Shown here piece by piece: positions 36,301 through 47,690 of a stretch of DNA of 64,000 nucleotides (its first letter is position 1; every line of letters begins with the position of its first letter). The notes beneath the pieces are model-generated. The model saw only the letters and a program-made list of their open reading frames with translations, ran no database searches and was not told the origin of the DNA. The translations under genes and the position numbers were made by a program. This DNA comes from Antilocapra americana (taxonomy: Eukaryota > Chordata > Mammalia > Artiodactyla > Antilocapridae): NCBI GenBank assembly GCA_007570785.1, contig ML660777.1, positions 6,903,820 to 6,967,819 on the forward strand. Reading direction: 5' to 3'.

Positions 36301-37572
36301 AAACCTTTGCAGACTTCTCTGGCATATTCTAGTCAATTACCAATAGTTTTAGCTCAGAAAATATCTTGTTTACTATAAATATCTTGGTAAATTCATGTCG
36401 CCTTATTTAAATATTCAAACAAATTAGACAAATGTGAGCTAAACTTGGGGCTCTAGATGTTAGAAAATGATTTTTAGATTATAAAAGATTACTGTTTCAT
36501 ATTTGAATTCTGTCCATTTGTCACATTCCTGAAGACTTTCCTATAAAACACTAAACATACTAGGTGAATTTTATGAAAACAAAATGTTTTTATTTTAAGG
36601 GTACATAGTCTAACATAATAATGTTTATAGAAATGACAGTTAAGTCAGATGCTTTTGATTTATGAGAGGCTGGAGTTTAAGTTAAATTTCAAGTTTGTTT
36701 TTCTGTGTGTGTGTGGATAGGATTTTTAAAAAGTCATGCCTTATTTCAATAGACTGACGTTTCTTATTTAAAATACTCTAATTTAAAATTTTTTAAGCTT
36801 GGATTTATTCTGTGGTTTTTTAATTCAATGAGTTTAATACAAATAGAAATGATTTATGTTTTTAGTGATCATGATAAGGCTTTAAGCAAAAGGAAAAGTT
36901 AAAAATAAGAAATTTTTAAGATCACAGTTTTAACATGAACATACCCTTTTATAAACTGTCAAACACTTTAAAGTGAAAATAATGTAATGACCAAAAGAGG
37001 CTACATCAAATTGTTAAAGTCATTATCTTGGCAAGGAAAATCGTTTTTGTGCTTTTGGATGTATTTGCATGCTATGCCGAGTTTTACATCTTTCAAACCA
37101 CAGTGTGTTTTAGAATGTGGCTGCTTCCATTTTCATTTTAATCAGAGGGACTATTTCCTTTTATTTGCAGATGGAAACACGGAAACGCTTGGCCAAAATC
37201 GTGCTGGTCTTTGTGGGCTGCTTCATCTTCTGTTGGTTTCCAAATCACATCCTTTACATGTACAGGTCTTTCAACTATAACAAGATTGACCCATCTCTAG
37301 GCCACATGATTGTCACCTTGGTTGCCCGGGTTCTGAGCTTTTGCAATTCTTGTGTCAATCCATTTGCTCTTTATTTGCTCAGTGAAAGCTTCAGGAGACA
37401 TTTCAATAGTCAGCTCTGTTGTGGAAGGAAGTCCTATGGAGAGAGATCCACCAGCTACCTACTCAGCTCCTCTGCAGTGCGCATGACTTCCCTGAAAAGC
37501 AATGCTAAGAACGTGGTGACCAATTCTGTATTACTAAATGGGCACAGTGTGAAGCAGGAAATGGCACTGTGA
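29973..37572 (+). CDS. NMBR: Neuromedin B receptor (BB1), intact, three coding exons
   Basis: Coding exons are 29973-30394, 34943-35291 and 37171-37572 (stop included), joining to 390 codons, the usual length of the family. Introns have GT-AG ends; the first splits the codon for R141 in phase 2, the second is phase 0. The product is a class A, seven-helix receptor for neuromedin B that couples mainly to Gq and phospholipase C at the plasma membrane. Visible marks are N-glycosylation sites N8 and N16, the TM1 asparagine N61, the TM2 aspartate D90 or nearby in LAAGDV, the disulphide pair C116 and C198, D140-R141-Y142, a further NGS site at N192, the TM6 motif C278-W-F-P281, NPFALY at 320-325, the C340/C341 palmitoylation-type pair, and a serine-rich tail. 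Bombesin receptors share the NPFALY form. Introns 1 and 2 carry BovB, L1 and SINE inserts, but no coding damage is seen. Identity is clear from close similarity throughout. Confidence 0.97.
30636..30754 (-). mobile_element. Short BovB 3' end in NMBR intron 1
   Basis: About 119 bp of reversed BovB tail ('ttgttcagccgctaagtcgt' to 'catgtccattgagt') lie between perfect 11-bp copies of 'cacacactttg' (30625-30635 and 30755-30765). It sits about 240 bases after the exon 1 donor. Confidence 0.9.
31215..31325 (-). repeat. MIR trace, NMBR intron 1
   Basis: 'tttttcagatgaggatatta' and 'aatccagtcctgctgactct' resemble reversed MIR. It is very diverged. The open frame across it (31139-31399) is not an exon as far as I can see. 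Confidence 0.45.
32035..32170 (-). repeat. MIR SINE, NMBR intron 1
   Basis: 'aagtgaagaaagttaagact', 'atggtctcacagtgatggaa' and 'gaacccagttcaaaacctgg' fit reversed MIR. Confidence 0.6.
33085..33240 (-). repeat. MIR SINE, NMBR intron 1
   Basis: 'taggtgccaggcattgtgat' and 'ccccaccttatagatgaaga' follow reversed MIR. Confidence 0.65.
33933..33968 (+). mobile_element. 36-bp BovB-tail insertion with perfect 12-bp target duplication
   Basis: Only the extreme 3' end of a BovB or a SINE sharing its tail ('aagagtcggacacgattgag' and onward, ending in ACTGA units) is present. It lies between two identical copies of 'aacttgtggaca' (33921-33932 and 33969-33980). Confidence 0.88.
34048..34855 (-). mobile_element. 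L1 3' end, antisense, in NMBR intron 1
   Basis: 'ttatattggagtatagccag', 'aacaatgttgtgatagtttt', 'ctaagtctatgagtctgttt', 'ctgacaatctctaggtccat' and 'tggctgagtagtattccatt' follow the reversed 3' end of a cetartiodactyl L1. It stops about 90 bases before NMBR exon 2. A foreign block at about 34211-34460 interrupts it. Confidence 0.85.
34211..34460 (-). pseudogene. Unidentified poly(A)-tailed insert inside the L1
   Basis: L1 text breaks after 'ccacataacat' and resumes at 'gtgctatacagtcagatctt'. On the minus strand the intervening 250 bases end with AATAAA (34246-34241), then about 25 bases later an A-run. That looks like the 3' UTR of a reverse-transcribed mRNA. I do not recognise the parent gene, and a target duplication is not clear. 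Confidence 0.5.
34943..35291 (+). CDS. NMBR: NMBR coding exon 2
   Basis: The acceptor is 'gtctgcccag' ending at 34942 and the donor is GTAAGC at 35292. It encodes residues 141-257: the rest of DRY, TM4, the second extracellular loop with C198, TM5 and part of the third intracellular loop. The in-frame ATG sequence seen 5' of the acceptor is intronic. Confidence 0.96.
35619..35766 (-). repeat. Bov-tA SINE, internally deleted, NMBR intron 2
   Basis: The reversed tail ('gctaagttgcttcagttgtg') jumps directly to 'ttgggaagatccccttctct', missing most of the body. Target duplications are 'cacatttcaagtat' (35605-35618) and 'cacattttgagtat' (35767-35780). Confidence 0.88.
35781..37170. other. NMBR intron 2 remainder
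   Basis: AT-rich intron sequence, no repeat recognised beyond the Bov-tA at its start. Confidence 0.5.
37171..37572 (+). CDS. NMBR: NMBR coding exon 3
   Basis: The acceptor is 'ttatttgcag' ending at 37170. It encodes residues 258-390: end of the third intracellular loop, TM6, TM7, and a C-tail of about 60 residues ending QEMAL, with a TGA stop. Confidence 0.96.
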   Translation: METRKRLAKIVLVFVGCFIFCWFPNHILYMYRSFNYNKIDPSLGHMIVTLVARVLSFCNSCVNPFALYLLSESFRRHFNSQLCCGRKSYGERSTSYLLSSSAVRMTSLKSNAKNVVTNSVLLNGHSVKQEMAL

Positions 37573-37930
37573 TTTTGTCCATTCAACTCACTACCTGAAA
37601 AGAAGGTACTCTTGTATATCTGTTGAGTAGAACAGAACTGGGCAATTATTTTTCTTACTAAATCTCAGCTAATTCATTAAATGATTTCACAATTGACTCA
37701 GAAAAGGCAAAACAAACATTGTTACCATTTTTCTCTGAATAAGACTTTAAATGACATTACAAATGTATGTATTCCTCACATTAAAAGTGATTCAAAAAGC
37801 AACTCTATATTTGTATAAGTCAATATTGCTTCAAGATTGAAGTTGTTCCTAGAGCCAACTCTAGGGCATTTATCTTAAATTTGTTTTATTTGGGAGCATG
37901 AAATAAATTTATTTTTGACTCAAGGATCTG
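37573..37930 (+). other. NMBR 3' UTR with candidate poly(A) signal
   Basis: AATAAA at 37902-37907 is the first canonical hexamer after the stop, about 330 bases downstream. A G/T-bearing stretch ('gaagagtgtaatatt') follows. A longer 3' UTR using a later signal is possible. Confidence 0.45.
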
Positions 37931-38892
37931 AAGAGTGTAATATTTAAGCTCCAAATATTTGAAATACAAGTCATTTTTTGCCTGGTGAATTTTATTCATA
38001 ACTAGTACATATATGTATCTCCATTGTTTGACTAAATTAATAGAAAATTCAAAAGGTGGAACAAATCTTTGTGCAATTAATCATAATCTATAGAAATGAT
38101 TTGTATCTGTAGTTACATGTAACTTCTAAGCATGTGATTAAAAGGTACGAAGACATTTGTATTATAGTGAAATTGATATCATCTGAATATGATTTGAATG
38201 TAAAATAGGCATCATATGCCAAAATTGTAAAATTCTAACTCAGAACTTGGCATGGCCATCTTATTGTACGTTGCTAAATGTTTGGATATTTGGGTGATTC
38301 TGTGTAGCTGTGATGAGATATAATTCTGGTGAGTTCAACCATTTACTCTGGTAAATTCAATAATCCTTTCTTGCAGTAGCCATCAGATGAGTGTGTATAC
38401 AATTTACTTGGACAGTTTATTCTGCAATAGTATCATAATTATCTCAATAATTTTGGATTAAAATTTCAAAAAAGAAACTTAAAGAGCCATGTGGGAGAGG
38501 TAGGATTTAAAGCCATACCATGACATACATACTCACTACTCCACCACCTCTCTCTTTCTCTTTTCTCTGTTGCTCTTAACCTTTAGGAAAGCTGGAGAGT
38601 CACTCATCAGAAAAGTGTAAAATATCACAGATAAATTTTATATTGACTCTAGGTATTTTATAAATCTTTCAAGCATCATCCATTAAAATCTAAAGAACCA
38701 AGGGTCTCAGGGTGAGAATCTTTGGTTAATCAATAACCATTCTTCTTGCTAATAATAAGGTGAGGGTAGAAATAGGTATGTATGAAAGATTACCATATAT
38801 ATATATGCACATCATAGTAAATAATATTATTCTTTTAAACTCTAAACTTTCAGGACCTTATAGTTAAAAAGTGCATATGTCACTTTAGCTTC
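37931..38892. other. NMBR downstream DNA
   Basis: AT-rich. It may hold an extended 3' UTR. No repeat family recognised. Confidence 0.4.
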
Positions 38893-38945
38893 ATATATAT
38901 ATGTATATATATATAGTATATTCACTATATAATAAATATATCATA
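38893..38945. repeat. (AT)n-rich simple repeat
   Basis: 'atatatatatgtatatatat' and similar units directly precede a Bov-tA. A shorter AT run is at about 38796. Confidence 0.8.
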
Positions 38946-38952
38946 TATTACT

Positions 38953-39180
38953 GGGCTTCCCAGGTGGCAGTGGTGGTAAAGAATCCTCCTGCTAGTGTAA
39001 GAAGTGCAAGAGATCCAAGAGATGTGGGTTCAATCCTTGGGTCAGGAAGATCCCCTGGAGTAGGAAATGATACCCCACTGTAGTATATTGCCTGGAAAAT
39101 TCCTTAGGCAGAGGAGCCTGGCAGGCTATAGTCCATGGGCCACAAAGAGTTGGACACTAGTGAGTGACTGAACACACACA
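38953..39180 (+). repeat. Bov-tA SINE
   Basis: Head 'gggcttcccaggtggcagtg', body 'gatcccctggagtaggaaat' and tail 'gagttggacactagtgagtg'. An extra 20 or so bases in the head region ('gtgtaagaagtgcaagagat') suggest a small internal duplication. Confidence 0.9.
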
Positions 39181-39389
39181 TACTATATTACTATGTATAT
39201 GAATACCTATACAGTACATTGTATAAGTAATTTCATATATGCTGTAAATAAAAGGACATACATCTTAACTATGATGATATAATAATTTAAAGGACAACAT
39301 TGTTAAATAATCTGATATCTGATTTATTTTTCAAGAATGAAAAATGTTTATTCATAAAATAGTTTAAGTAAGCCAGAAGGAAAAACTTA

Positions 39390-39772
39390 ACAATACAGTA
39401 TACTAATGCATATATATGGAATTTAGAAAGATAGTAACGATAACCCTGTATGCGAGACAGCAAAAGAGACACAGATGTATAGAACAATCTTTTGGACTCT
39501 ATGGGAGAGGGCAAGGGTGGGACAATATGGGAGAATGGCATTGAAACATGTAAATTATCATATGTGAAATGAATTGCCAGCCCATGTTTGATGCATGATA
39601 CAGGCTGCTCAGGGCTGGTGCACTGGGATGACCCAGAGGGATGGAATCAGGAGGGAGGTGGGAAGGGGGTTTTGGAAAGGGAACACATGTATACCCATAG
39701 CGGATTCATGTCAATGTATGGCAAAACCAACACAATAATGTAAAGAAGAAAAAATTAAAAAAAGAGAAATTT
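39390..39772 (+). mobile_element. L1 3' UTR with A-rich tail
   Basis: 'agagacacagatgtatagaa', 'ctatgggagagggcaagggt', 'gcagg-free' G-rich text, then 'catagcggattcatgtcaat', 'gtatggcaaaaccaacacaa' and an A-rich end at about 39770 follow the 3' UTR of a ruminant L1. Confidence 0.82.
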
Positions 39773-40402
39773 TATTTTATTGAAAAATTTTAAAATATTT
39801 TGTTAAAAATGTTTTTTCTGTAATACTACCAATGGGGTAATAATGGTACCACACCACAAGTTTCAATTTTCCTTGGTTTTAATAAAGAATTTTAATAATA
39901 GCCACATATTTGATTACATAATATTATTAATATTATCAAACTTTTGACTACATTTTAGAATTTTCTCTCTGGTTTCTATTTGTATTAATATTGCAACTCA
40001 GATTGTTGTTAATGTTGAACCCTGCTTTTAGGAAACATGTTCAATAGTTGGAACTCTCTTCATGAATTAAGCAGGTTAAGGATTATCTGTACAAACTCTT
40101 TTGTGAACTTGACTTGCATTCTACTGTTGGGTTATAATTTTAATTCAGCCCCTAAACTGTTATGACTTCTCATTTTCAAGAAGTCTCAAGAATTGCATCA
40201 TTTTCTCAAATATTTCCTTTCTTTGGAATAGTCACCTGAAAGTTACAATAGTAGTATATAATCTGTGGTGTATGATCATGCTATATATAGCATGAGAAGT
40301 AAATATTTAATATTTACTTTTATTATTTATTTTTCAAGTCAAACAAAACTTCATGTCTTACACACACATACATACATTGACACAAATGAGATTTGGTTCA
40401 TA
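39773..40402. other. Intergenic DNA, nothing recognised
   Basis: AT-rich with no gene. Confidence 0.4.
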
Positions 40403-40448
40403 TTAAAATTAGAGTTTCAACTTTGCTCTTGATCAGGTTGTATCTATA
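40403..40448. repeat. Left arm of a 46-nt inverted repeat
   Basis: The arm, starting 'ttaaaattagagtttcaact', is the reverse complement of 41048-41093 with a single mismatch at 40440. Weaker inverted similarity continues inward for another 30-40 bases. Confidence 0.93.
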
Positions 40449-41047
40449 GTTAGCTAATGCACAGTTATTTTGCTTACATTTTGAAATATTTCTATTTATT
40501 TCTATGAATTTAAAATTTTTATTGTTCTTATTATTAAGTAATAAAGTTAAAGGAAATAAGCTTCAAATTTATCTATGAAATGATACAACAGAAGCATATC
40601 TAACTGATTATGCTTATTAGCCAGAAGTAGAGCAAAAATGCCAAATTCCAAATCTGTTAAAAAATACAGGGTAACATAGATCTTTAAAGATATAATCAAT
40701 TTATTGATTTATATGATTTCATCTAGTAGTACTGTAATTCAAGGAAATATTAGGAAAAAAGCTGTGCCTAATGTGGTAATATCTCCATAATGGATAGAAT
40801 TTCTTTACATTATTTTTAATGTAGATATAGGCTATGTCTTCTCTGAATCTCCTCTTTAAACCTAGAGTAGTTCAAAAGAAATTCAAAAATATAGTATCTT
40901 TAAAATTCTTGGGACTAAAGAATGCTCCCCTTTAATTATTTTGTCTGTAAAATAAATTTACAGTGTTGTAATGGTCAAGGTAGATAGTGCATGTAAAATA
41001 TTCACCTGGTGCCCAAATATATGCAAAATTACTGCATGTTAGTGAAA

Positions 41048-41093
41048 TATAGATATAACCTGATCAAGAGCAAAGTTGAAACTCTAATTTTAA
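41048..41093. repeat. Right arm of a 46-nt inverted repeat
   Basis: Ends '...gaaactctaattttaa'. It pairs with 40403-40448, with arms about 600 bases apart. No target duplication is evident outside the arms. Confidence 0.93.
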
Positions 41094-41154
41094 CAGTAAG
41101 GGTTTGAGAAATATTTTTATCATCATTTTTAAAGTCATCTTTCCTCATATAGTG

Positions 41155-41345
41155 CAATAATAACAAAATGCATTAAACATTTACTATGTGACTGGTCTTG
41201 TATTATATCCTTTACAGGAAAGCCTCTTGTCAGCTCATAAGGAAAGCATTATTCTGATTCCCATTCTATGGGTGAGAAACTGAGGATTAATAAGCAGATA
41301 ATTAAAGGAGAGAAGAGATTGTTTTTGAACTCCTATCTATCTGAC
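41155..41345 (-). repeat. MIR SINE, antisense
   Basis: 'aaacatttactatgtgactg', 'ttcccattctatgggtgaga' and 'actgaggattaataagcaga' fit reversed MIR. Confidence 0.68.
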
Positions 41346-43372
41346 TTTAAATTCATGTAATTTATCTATCAATACTGCCAGGAAACTGGATAATTCATTG
41401 GAAGATAGAAAGAATCATGCAAATTTTCCTCCCTGGAATGTAGAGATTCTCTGTCAACAAAGGACACAACAAAGTAGTTCTCTGAGTTTATCTTTATCAT
41501 TCTAGGGTAACGATAAAAGCTTAAATTCTGATTGTCCATGTGAATACTTTTACAGAAATAAATTTCATATATAAAAATGCGAAACTGTAATTTCTCTCCC
41601 TAAATTTCTTTCTCTATTTTGTGCATATTATATAAAAAAAGGAGATGAGAAATAATAAAAATTAACAGAACATCTTTTGCCACTGAAACATGTATTTTAT
41701 TGGACTATTTGCTTGTAAGAACATATCTTAAGTGTTTATGATTCTATAGAGATGTAAAAGAGTGGATTTAGAACAAGTACAATTTTCTACTTAACAATAT
41801 TTTATTACTGTCTTCATTGCACAGTCAGGAACTATTTCCATTAGGTTTCTGAGAAATGAAATATTTCAACATCAGATTTCTCCTAAAACAGGATAAGCAC
41901 GTGTATTTCAACTTCAAATAAGTTAACATGTGTGCTTGTTTTCCTTCGACTTTTTGGTAAAAGGAGCAAGGTGTGAGCAAATAAGTGTGACCAAGGTGTG
42001 CACAGTTTTGGTGCAGAAAGCCATTTTTGTAATGTCATAAAAGAATAAAATAAGAGTACTAAGTGAAGTCTGGTTGTAACTGCGTCTTTAATGGTTATTG
42101 GATGAAATGTTAATTATATACTGTGGTTACAGCATTTTACACCATTTCATTTTCTAAATTATTTTACCAAGTTATTTTAAGAGCTATATTTTTCCATATG
42201 TTGTGTCTCACCAAAATTTCAAGAAGGAAACATTAATTTGTGGTGCATTAACTCTGTGGTGGATAATTTATATTTGAAATTGTGTACAGCAAAATTTGAC
42301 CAAGATTTTATTTCTGGGATGAATTCTTTCCTTGAGCAAGAAACAGATAATAATTATCTATTCTTTCGCAGAATAGAAGAATAATATAAATGTAACCCAC
42401 TTAGGAGCCTATAAAGCATTTTACAAAATATTTTATGGTTCTTAACAGAATGATTTGAAGTGGAAAACTTTCAATCATATGAGGTATTTTGGCATTTTAG
42501 ATAATCAAATCTGAGAATCAAGCACTGAAATGATAAATTGTTGTTTGCATATGCTGCAAAACTTTAATTGGTAGACATGAGTCTATGCTTAAAATTTCTG
42601 ATTTTCTTATGAATTTTAGAAATGTATCTATTTGTTTTAAATGTTGGTATTCTGCTGCATTCTTCAAACCAAGAAATGTGAGTCCTCATCAGTATGATCC
42701 ATTTTTTAAAAACCATTTTGCATGTTTATTTATGTACATGTGTAAAAAAAATAAACATGGTCTTATTAGAATCCCAAAGTAGGAGGGAAAAACCCACAAG
42801 TCATTTTAATATGACTTTGTTGTCTCCATTAGTCTCTTACTCATTCACCTGAGTTTATGGTTTTCAATATTCTCTCTGGCAAAGGAGGAAGAGTTTGGTC
42901 AAACAAATATTTGGTATCTTGCAGACAGTTAATAAAATTCAATGGGGAACTGAATTTAGTGTAGATTTCTAACTTATTTTTAAAAGATAAATTTATCCAA
43001 ATAGCAAGTTACCAAGAACTGTATTGTTTCTGCTTACATGGCCAATCAAATAAATCTCTTGGACTCAATAAGGACCATATAAAAGTGCATGCTGAATTTC
43101 AGGAGTATTTGATTTGCCTGCATTCACTTTATATTTCAGCCTAAACTATAATAAGCTGTATAGAGTATTTAAAAATTAGAACTTGTTTCTCCTCTTCAGG
43201 CAGTTTGCCAAGAAGCATATTAATGAAACATATCATTGTTTAAAGAAAATGACTTGGCATACTTCACTGCACAGGACAGGAGAATACATTTTCTTTAGGA
43301 GAATTTATTATTAGTGAATGAAATCAAGACACAGAAAATATAGATAAATGTTTGAAGACTTTTAAGGCTTTT
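41346..43372. other. Intergenic DNA, nothing recognised
   Basis: Two kilobases, AT-rich, no gene or repeat identified. Confidence 0.4.
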
Positions 43373-43583
43373 TGTCTGTGCCTTTATACTCAGTTTTGTC
43401 CAACTCTTTGCAGCCTCATGGACTGTAGCCCATCAGGCTGTCCATGGAATTTTCCAGGCAAGAATACGGGAGTGGGTTGCCATTTCTTCATTCAGCGGAT
43501 CTTCCGGACCCAGGAATCGAACCATTTCCTACGTCTCCCGCATTGGCAGGCAGATTCATTACCACTGTGACAACTGGGAGGCC
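43373..43583 (-). repeat. Bov-tA SINE, antisense
   Basis: Body 'ggcaagaatacgggagtggg' and head 'ttaccactgtgacaactggg'. Flanks 'cttttaaggctttt' (43359-43372) and 'cctttaacgctttt' (43582-43595) look like a worn target duplication. Confidence 0.88.
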
Positions 43584-43595
43584 TTTAACGCTTTT

Positions 43596-46500
43596 AGTTC
43601 TTCATTACATATTGACCTCAGATTTGGAGTACATACTGACTTCTTTTTAATTAATAAAATATTACTTAATAAATGGAAAGCTACACATCTCAAGACAAAA
43701 ATCACTAAGTTCTGGAATTGAGTTCTGCAATCTTAAAATACTGTTTTGTTGTCAAGCAGAGACATTTCTCTTTAAGTTATCTAATAACTATATCCTTTTC
43801 TTTATTACTAGTTTCTTAAATCATTCAAAATTGAAATATCACTGTATGTATAGTTTTCCATTGAGGTAATTACATAATTTTCAGTTAAAACTAAATATTT
43901 TTGAAGAACATTTTATTGCTTCTTTACATTATTTCAAAATATCAAATTGGTGATGAAGTCACAGAAGAGGATCCCATTTCACTACCCTCAAGTTTCATCT
44001 CTCTCTCAGCTTTGAATATAAAGAATATTTTTCTTTTGTTAGAAAACAATGCAGTTTTTGAAGTTTACAAAATTGTATCTCTTTCAATATAATGACATAC
44101 CATCCTAACCCAGAATTACTTAGGGTGTTGGTGTGATTGTTTCCATCAGAATCTGCTCTTTAGATTTCTAAGGTGTGTATAGGACTGTTATCCTAATTTT
44201 GAGCTTTTGGCTCAAAGAAGGAAGCTTTTTTCCTGCTATATGTTTTTCATACTAATGGGGGTAGGTGAATGCCGACTTGAAGTATTCATTAGAGAAAATA
44301 ATAGTATAAGTAAAAAACCAATATTTTTGTTGGAATTTTAAACACATTTAATTTTATAGTGTTTACTGTTATTATTAGTTGATATTCTTCCTATTATTTG
44401 AAACCTTAAAGAATGAGATGTCATGATAAAAGGCAGTCTTCTTTAAATTTCAGTTTACGATTGGGCAACATACAGATTGTGGGAATGTGAAGAATTGGGG
44501 AATTAATAGTTCCATTTGACATATTAGTATGACTGTTCATTGTTATTTTAAAGGAATAATGAATTTAATTCAAGTTGAATTAGAATCAGATTTAACTCAT
44601 GGTTTTTTTTCTATCTCAGAATCTATGACACAATTGAATAACAACCTTGGATTTATTTTGAACCTTGTTCTTTTTAGTGACTGAATTTTCACTGAGAGAC
44701 TAATCAGAGGTCATTAATTGCAGTTATTATATCTCTTTAAGTATGTGTGATTACATTTTCTTCTTTGACTTAATAAATATATAAAATATATATATATATC
44801 CTCTCCTTCTTGAGCATCCTTCCCACCACCCCCCATTTTTTTCTTGTAATAGCATTAGTTCATAAAGCTTAGTTGTAGGGGATGTTATCTAAGAGAAAGC
44901 ACACAAAAAAGATAAAAATTTATAGTTGCTTACAAAGCAGAGGAGATCATGTGTCAGAAACTTGTAACTTATAAAAGTTACAGAGAGATGAAAGGTGAAG
45001 TTGATATTTCGGACACAAATACTTTGACTGAAAAAACACCTGGGTTTAATTTCAATTCTATATGCTAATAAAGGAGATAAGTCTTGTCCTCTCAGAATGC
45101 TTGCTGAGAGTTTTTGCTTCAGATTTCAAGATTGAGAAGTCTCTTTTGCTTTAACAGATTAATTGGTTGATGCATCATGATATTTGGTAAGTATGTGAAT
45201 TATCCTCATGGCTTTCTGTTGCATTAACTGTCTTCTGTAATGATTGAAACTACTGTTAGAGAAAGTATTTCTTGGCACATATTCTTCAGAACTGTATTAT
45301 AAGATTTAAGGCACATCAGTATCTCAACCTCTCCTAATAGAAAGGCTGAAAAAGTGGTGACAAATGAATGTCTTAACTCAAATTTTCATAAGGTAATGCA
45401 TTGCAAAGTGAAAGATGGGTCTGGAATCTTGAAGCAAAAATTATTGCACTTGATTAATCTTTAAAGGGTATTTTTCATTCCTTTCTGTACATGTACTTTA
45501 TGGTTGGATAGCATTCTTCTCATTAGAAACATACAAACCAATGGTATTTCAACAGAGTGCCAAACATCTGGATGGAAAATAAAATATCCATACAATCGCT
45601 CACTGTTTCTTATTATTTGGTGTTTAGGTGAGTTATAATTATGATCATGTCAATCTTTCATCTTATTGCAATATTTTAGTGTTGTTACAGCTTAAACTCT
45701 CATCGTAGATCTTAGTGGCTAGGTTAACTAATTATTTCTTTAGTATAAGTTTCCTATGCTTTTCTTAAGTTGAGTTGGTTACCTCAGAGTATATGAAATC
45801 AATATTTTTCTTTACGTTTCTGCCTACTTTTTAATCATGATGAAAGAAAAATTATGCCTTAATAGTTTCTTTACCTAAAAAATGAGAATTTTGTCCTAAG
45901 CTCTATAATAACCACTGCAAATATTCAGTGAATGCCTCTGTGGATCTGTGCATTATGTATAGGATGTGGGTGACAATAACAGAGCAAGTACAGCAAAAGA
46001 TTTGCTTTTTTATATATAATTTCTTATGGAAAGGCAATATTGACTTTTCTTTAGCTAAAAATATTCATAGAGTAGACAAAAATCAGAAATACAACTAATG
46101 GGAGTTTATTTTACTAGGTGTCAGAGGTAGAGTCAAAATGTTTTATGATAGCTTTTATGTATTTCAGAGAGCATTCTCTTGTGTTGATATGGATTATTCA
46201 GCTACTTGTAATACATTTCTTTTATGAAGGTTCCAAAAACTTTAAAAATTGCCCTTGAATGTTGCAGCAAATCATTTCATAGGATGCTCCACAACTTGTG
46301 AAATAAATCAAAGGGATATTGCTTGTTACTCTGTAGTGAAGATGCTGAAGAGGAACCTAAGACTTCAGTTGAATTGGCCCACTAAACTAGAGATGCAGTG
46401 GGTAAGGGCTTGATTTAGAAGGGGCTTTCAGCAATTGGTGTGGTAAGGGGATTCTGATTGACGGGGACTCACCATCAATCATTAGTAAGAGAGCAGAGAT

Positions 46501-46979
46501 AGGAATAAATTCTTTTGGTAGAATGGGTATGTTAAAGATCAAATACAGAATCATTTGAAGTCCCAAAGCTTATCGAGTCCTGGTCTGAACAGTTTATTTC
46601 TTTGGGAGTAAGAATAGGAAGAGTTCCACAAAGGCTGAGAAAATAGAAGAAAAAGGAGGGATTTTGGTAAGACTCATGTTCAAGTTTTTTTACCTCGGAG
46701 ACTGGTATGCTCCAGAGCAAGTGACATAGGTGCTGGATGGGCCTTGAAGAGGGCAATGACTCTTACCAGAGTCTTGTGATTTCAAGACCTGCAAATAAAT
46801 CACAGTGTCTGCGTGGATCTTTCAAAGTCAACTGAAAATTTATGTGTCTGCAGCTAACTCATCATTCCCAAACTTGATCCCACTTACTTCCATTTGGCAA
46901 ATGTCATGCCTTCTACCCTTCACCGAAGGGAAATAAACCTTGGGGTCCCATACTTAATTCTTTCTCTGCTTCTCCACCC
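43596..46979. other. Intergenic DNA, nothing recognised
   Basis: Over 3 kb of AT-rich sequence with only an (AT)n run at about 44778-44803. The open frames are short and not protein-like. Confidence 0.4.
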
Positions 46980-47690
46980 CCACTCCATCAGCAAACCCTA
47001 TTGGTTATACTTCCAAAATGTATCTTAAGTCTTTCACCGTCTCTCCATTTTAACTGTTTCCACATGTTCTAAGCTAACCAGCCCCCTCCCTTGCTTAGAT
47101 TAATGCAGTAGATGCTTAACTAATCTCCCTGTTTTCACTCTAGTTCAAATTAAATCCATTTTCCACACTGTAAACAGAAATCATGATTAACTTAAATTAC
47201 ATCATGCCACATGTTTGTTTCCCAATACCCTTAGAGTAAAATAAAAACTACTTGCTTAGATCATGTAATCGGGCTCCTGAACACCATTTCACAACCACTT
47301 CTCACTGAGCTCCCTGAATGCCAGTCTCACTGGCCCTCTGTTTTGTTCCTCTAGCACACAGACAGCTTCCCACTTCAATGCCTTTGAACTTGTGCCTTGT
47401 GACCAGGAGTGTCTTTTCACAGATATTCACATGGCTGGCTTGTCAGAGAGGTTGTCAGTCATCAAATAATCTACAGAGGCCTCTGTTAGATCCTTCCATT
47501 CCACTACCTTGTCCTGATCTGTTTTCCTATGGCGTCTAGTTTGTTTCTTTCTTTACTCACTTGTATGGTCTTTTTCCTTTATCTTAAATAAAAGTCCCAT
47601 AAGAGCAGGCATTTGTCTGTGTTGATGTGTGCCATGTCTTCAGGGCTTGAAACAGTTCCTGGGACACAGTTAATGTCGTTGGTGCTCACC
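46980..47690 (+). mobile_element. L2 LINE 3' part
   Basis: 'tcactggccctctgttttgt', 'tgcctttgaacttgtgcctt', 'agatattcacatggctggct', 'aagtcccataagagcaggca' and 'cagttcctgggacacagtta' keep the order of the L2 3' region. It is an ancient, inactive copy. Confidence 0.78.
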
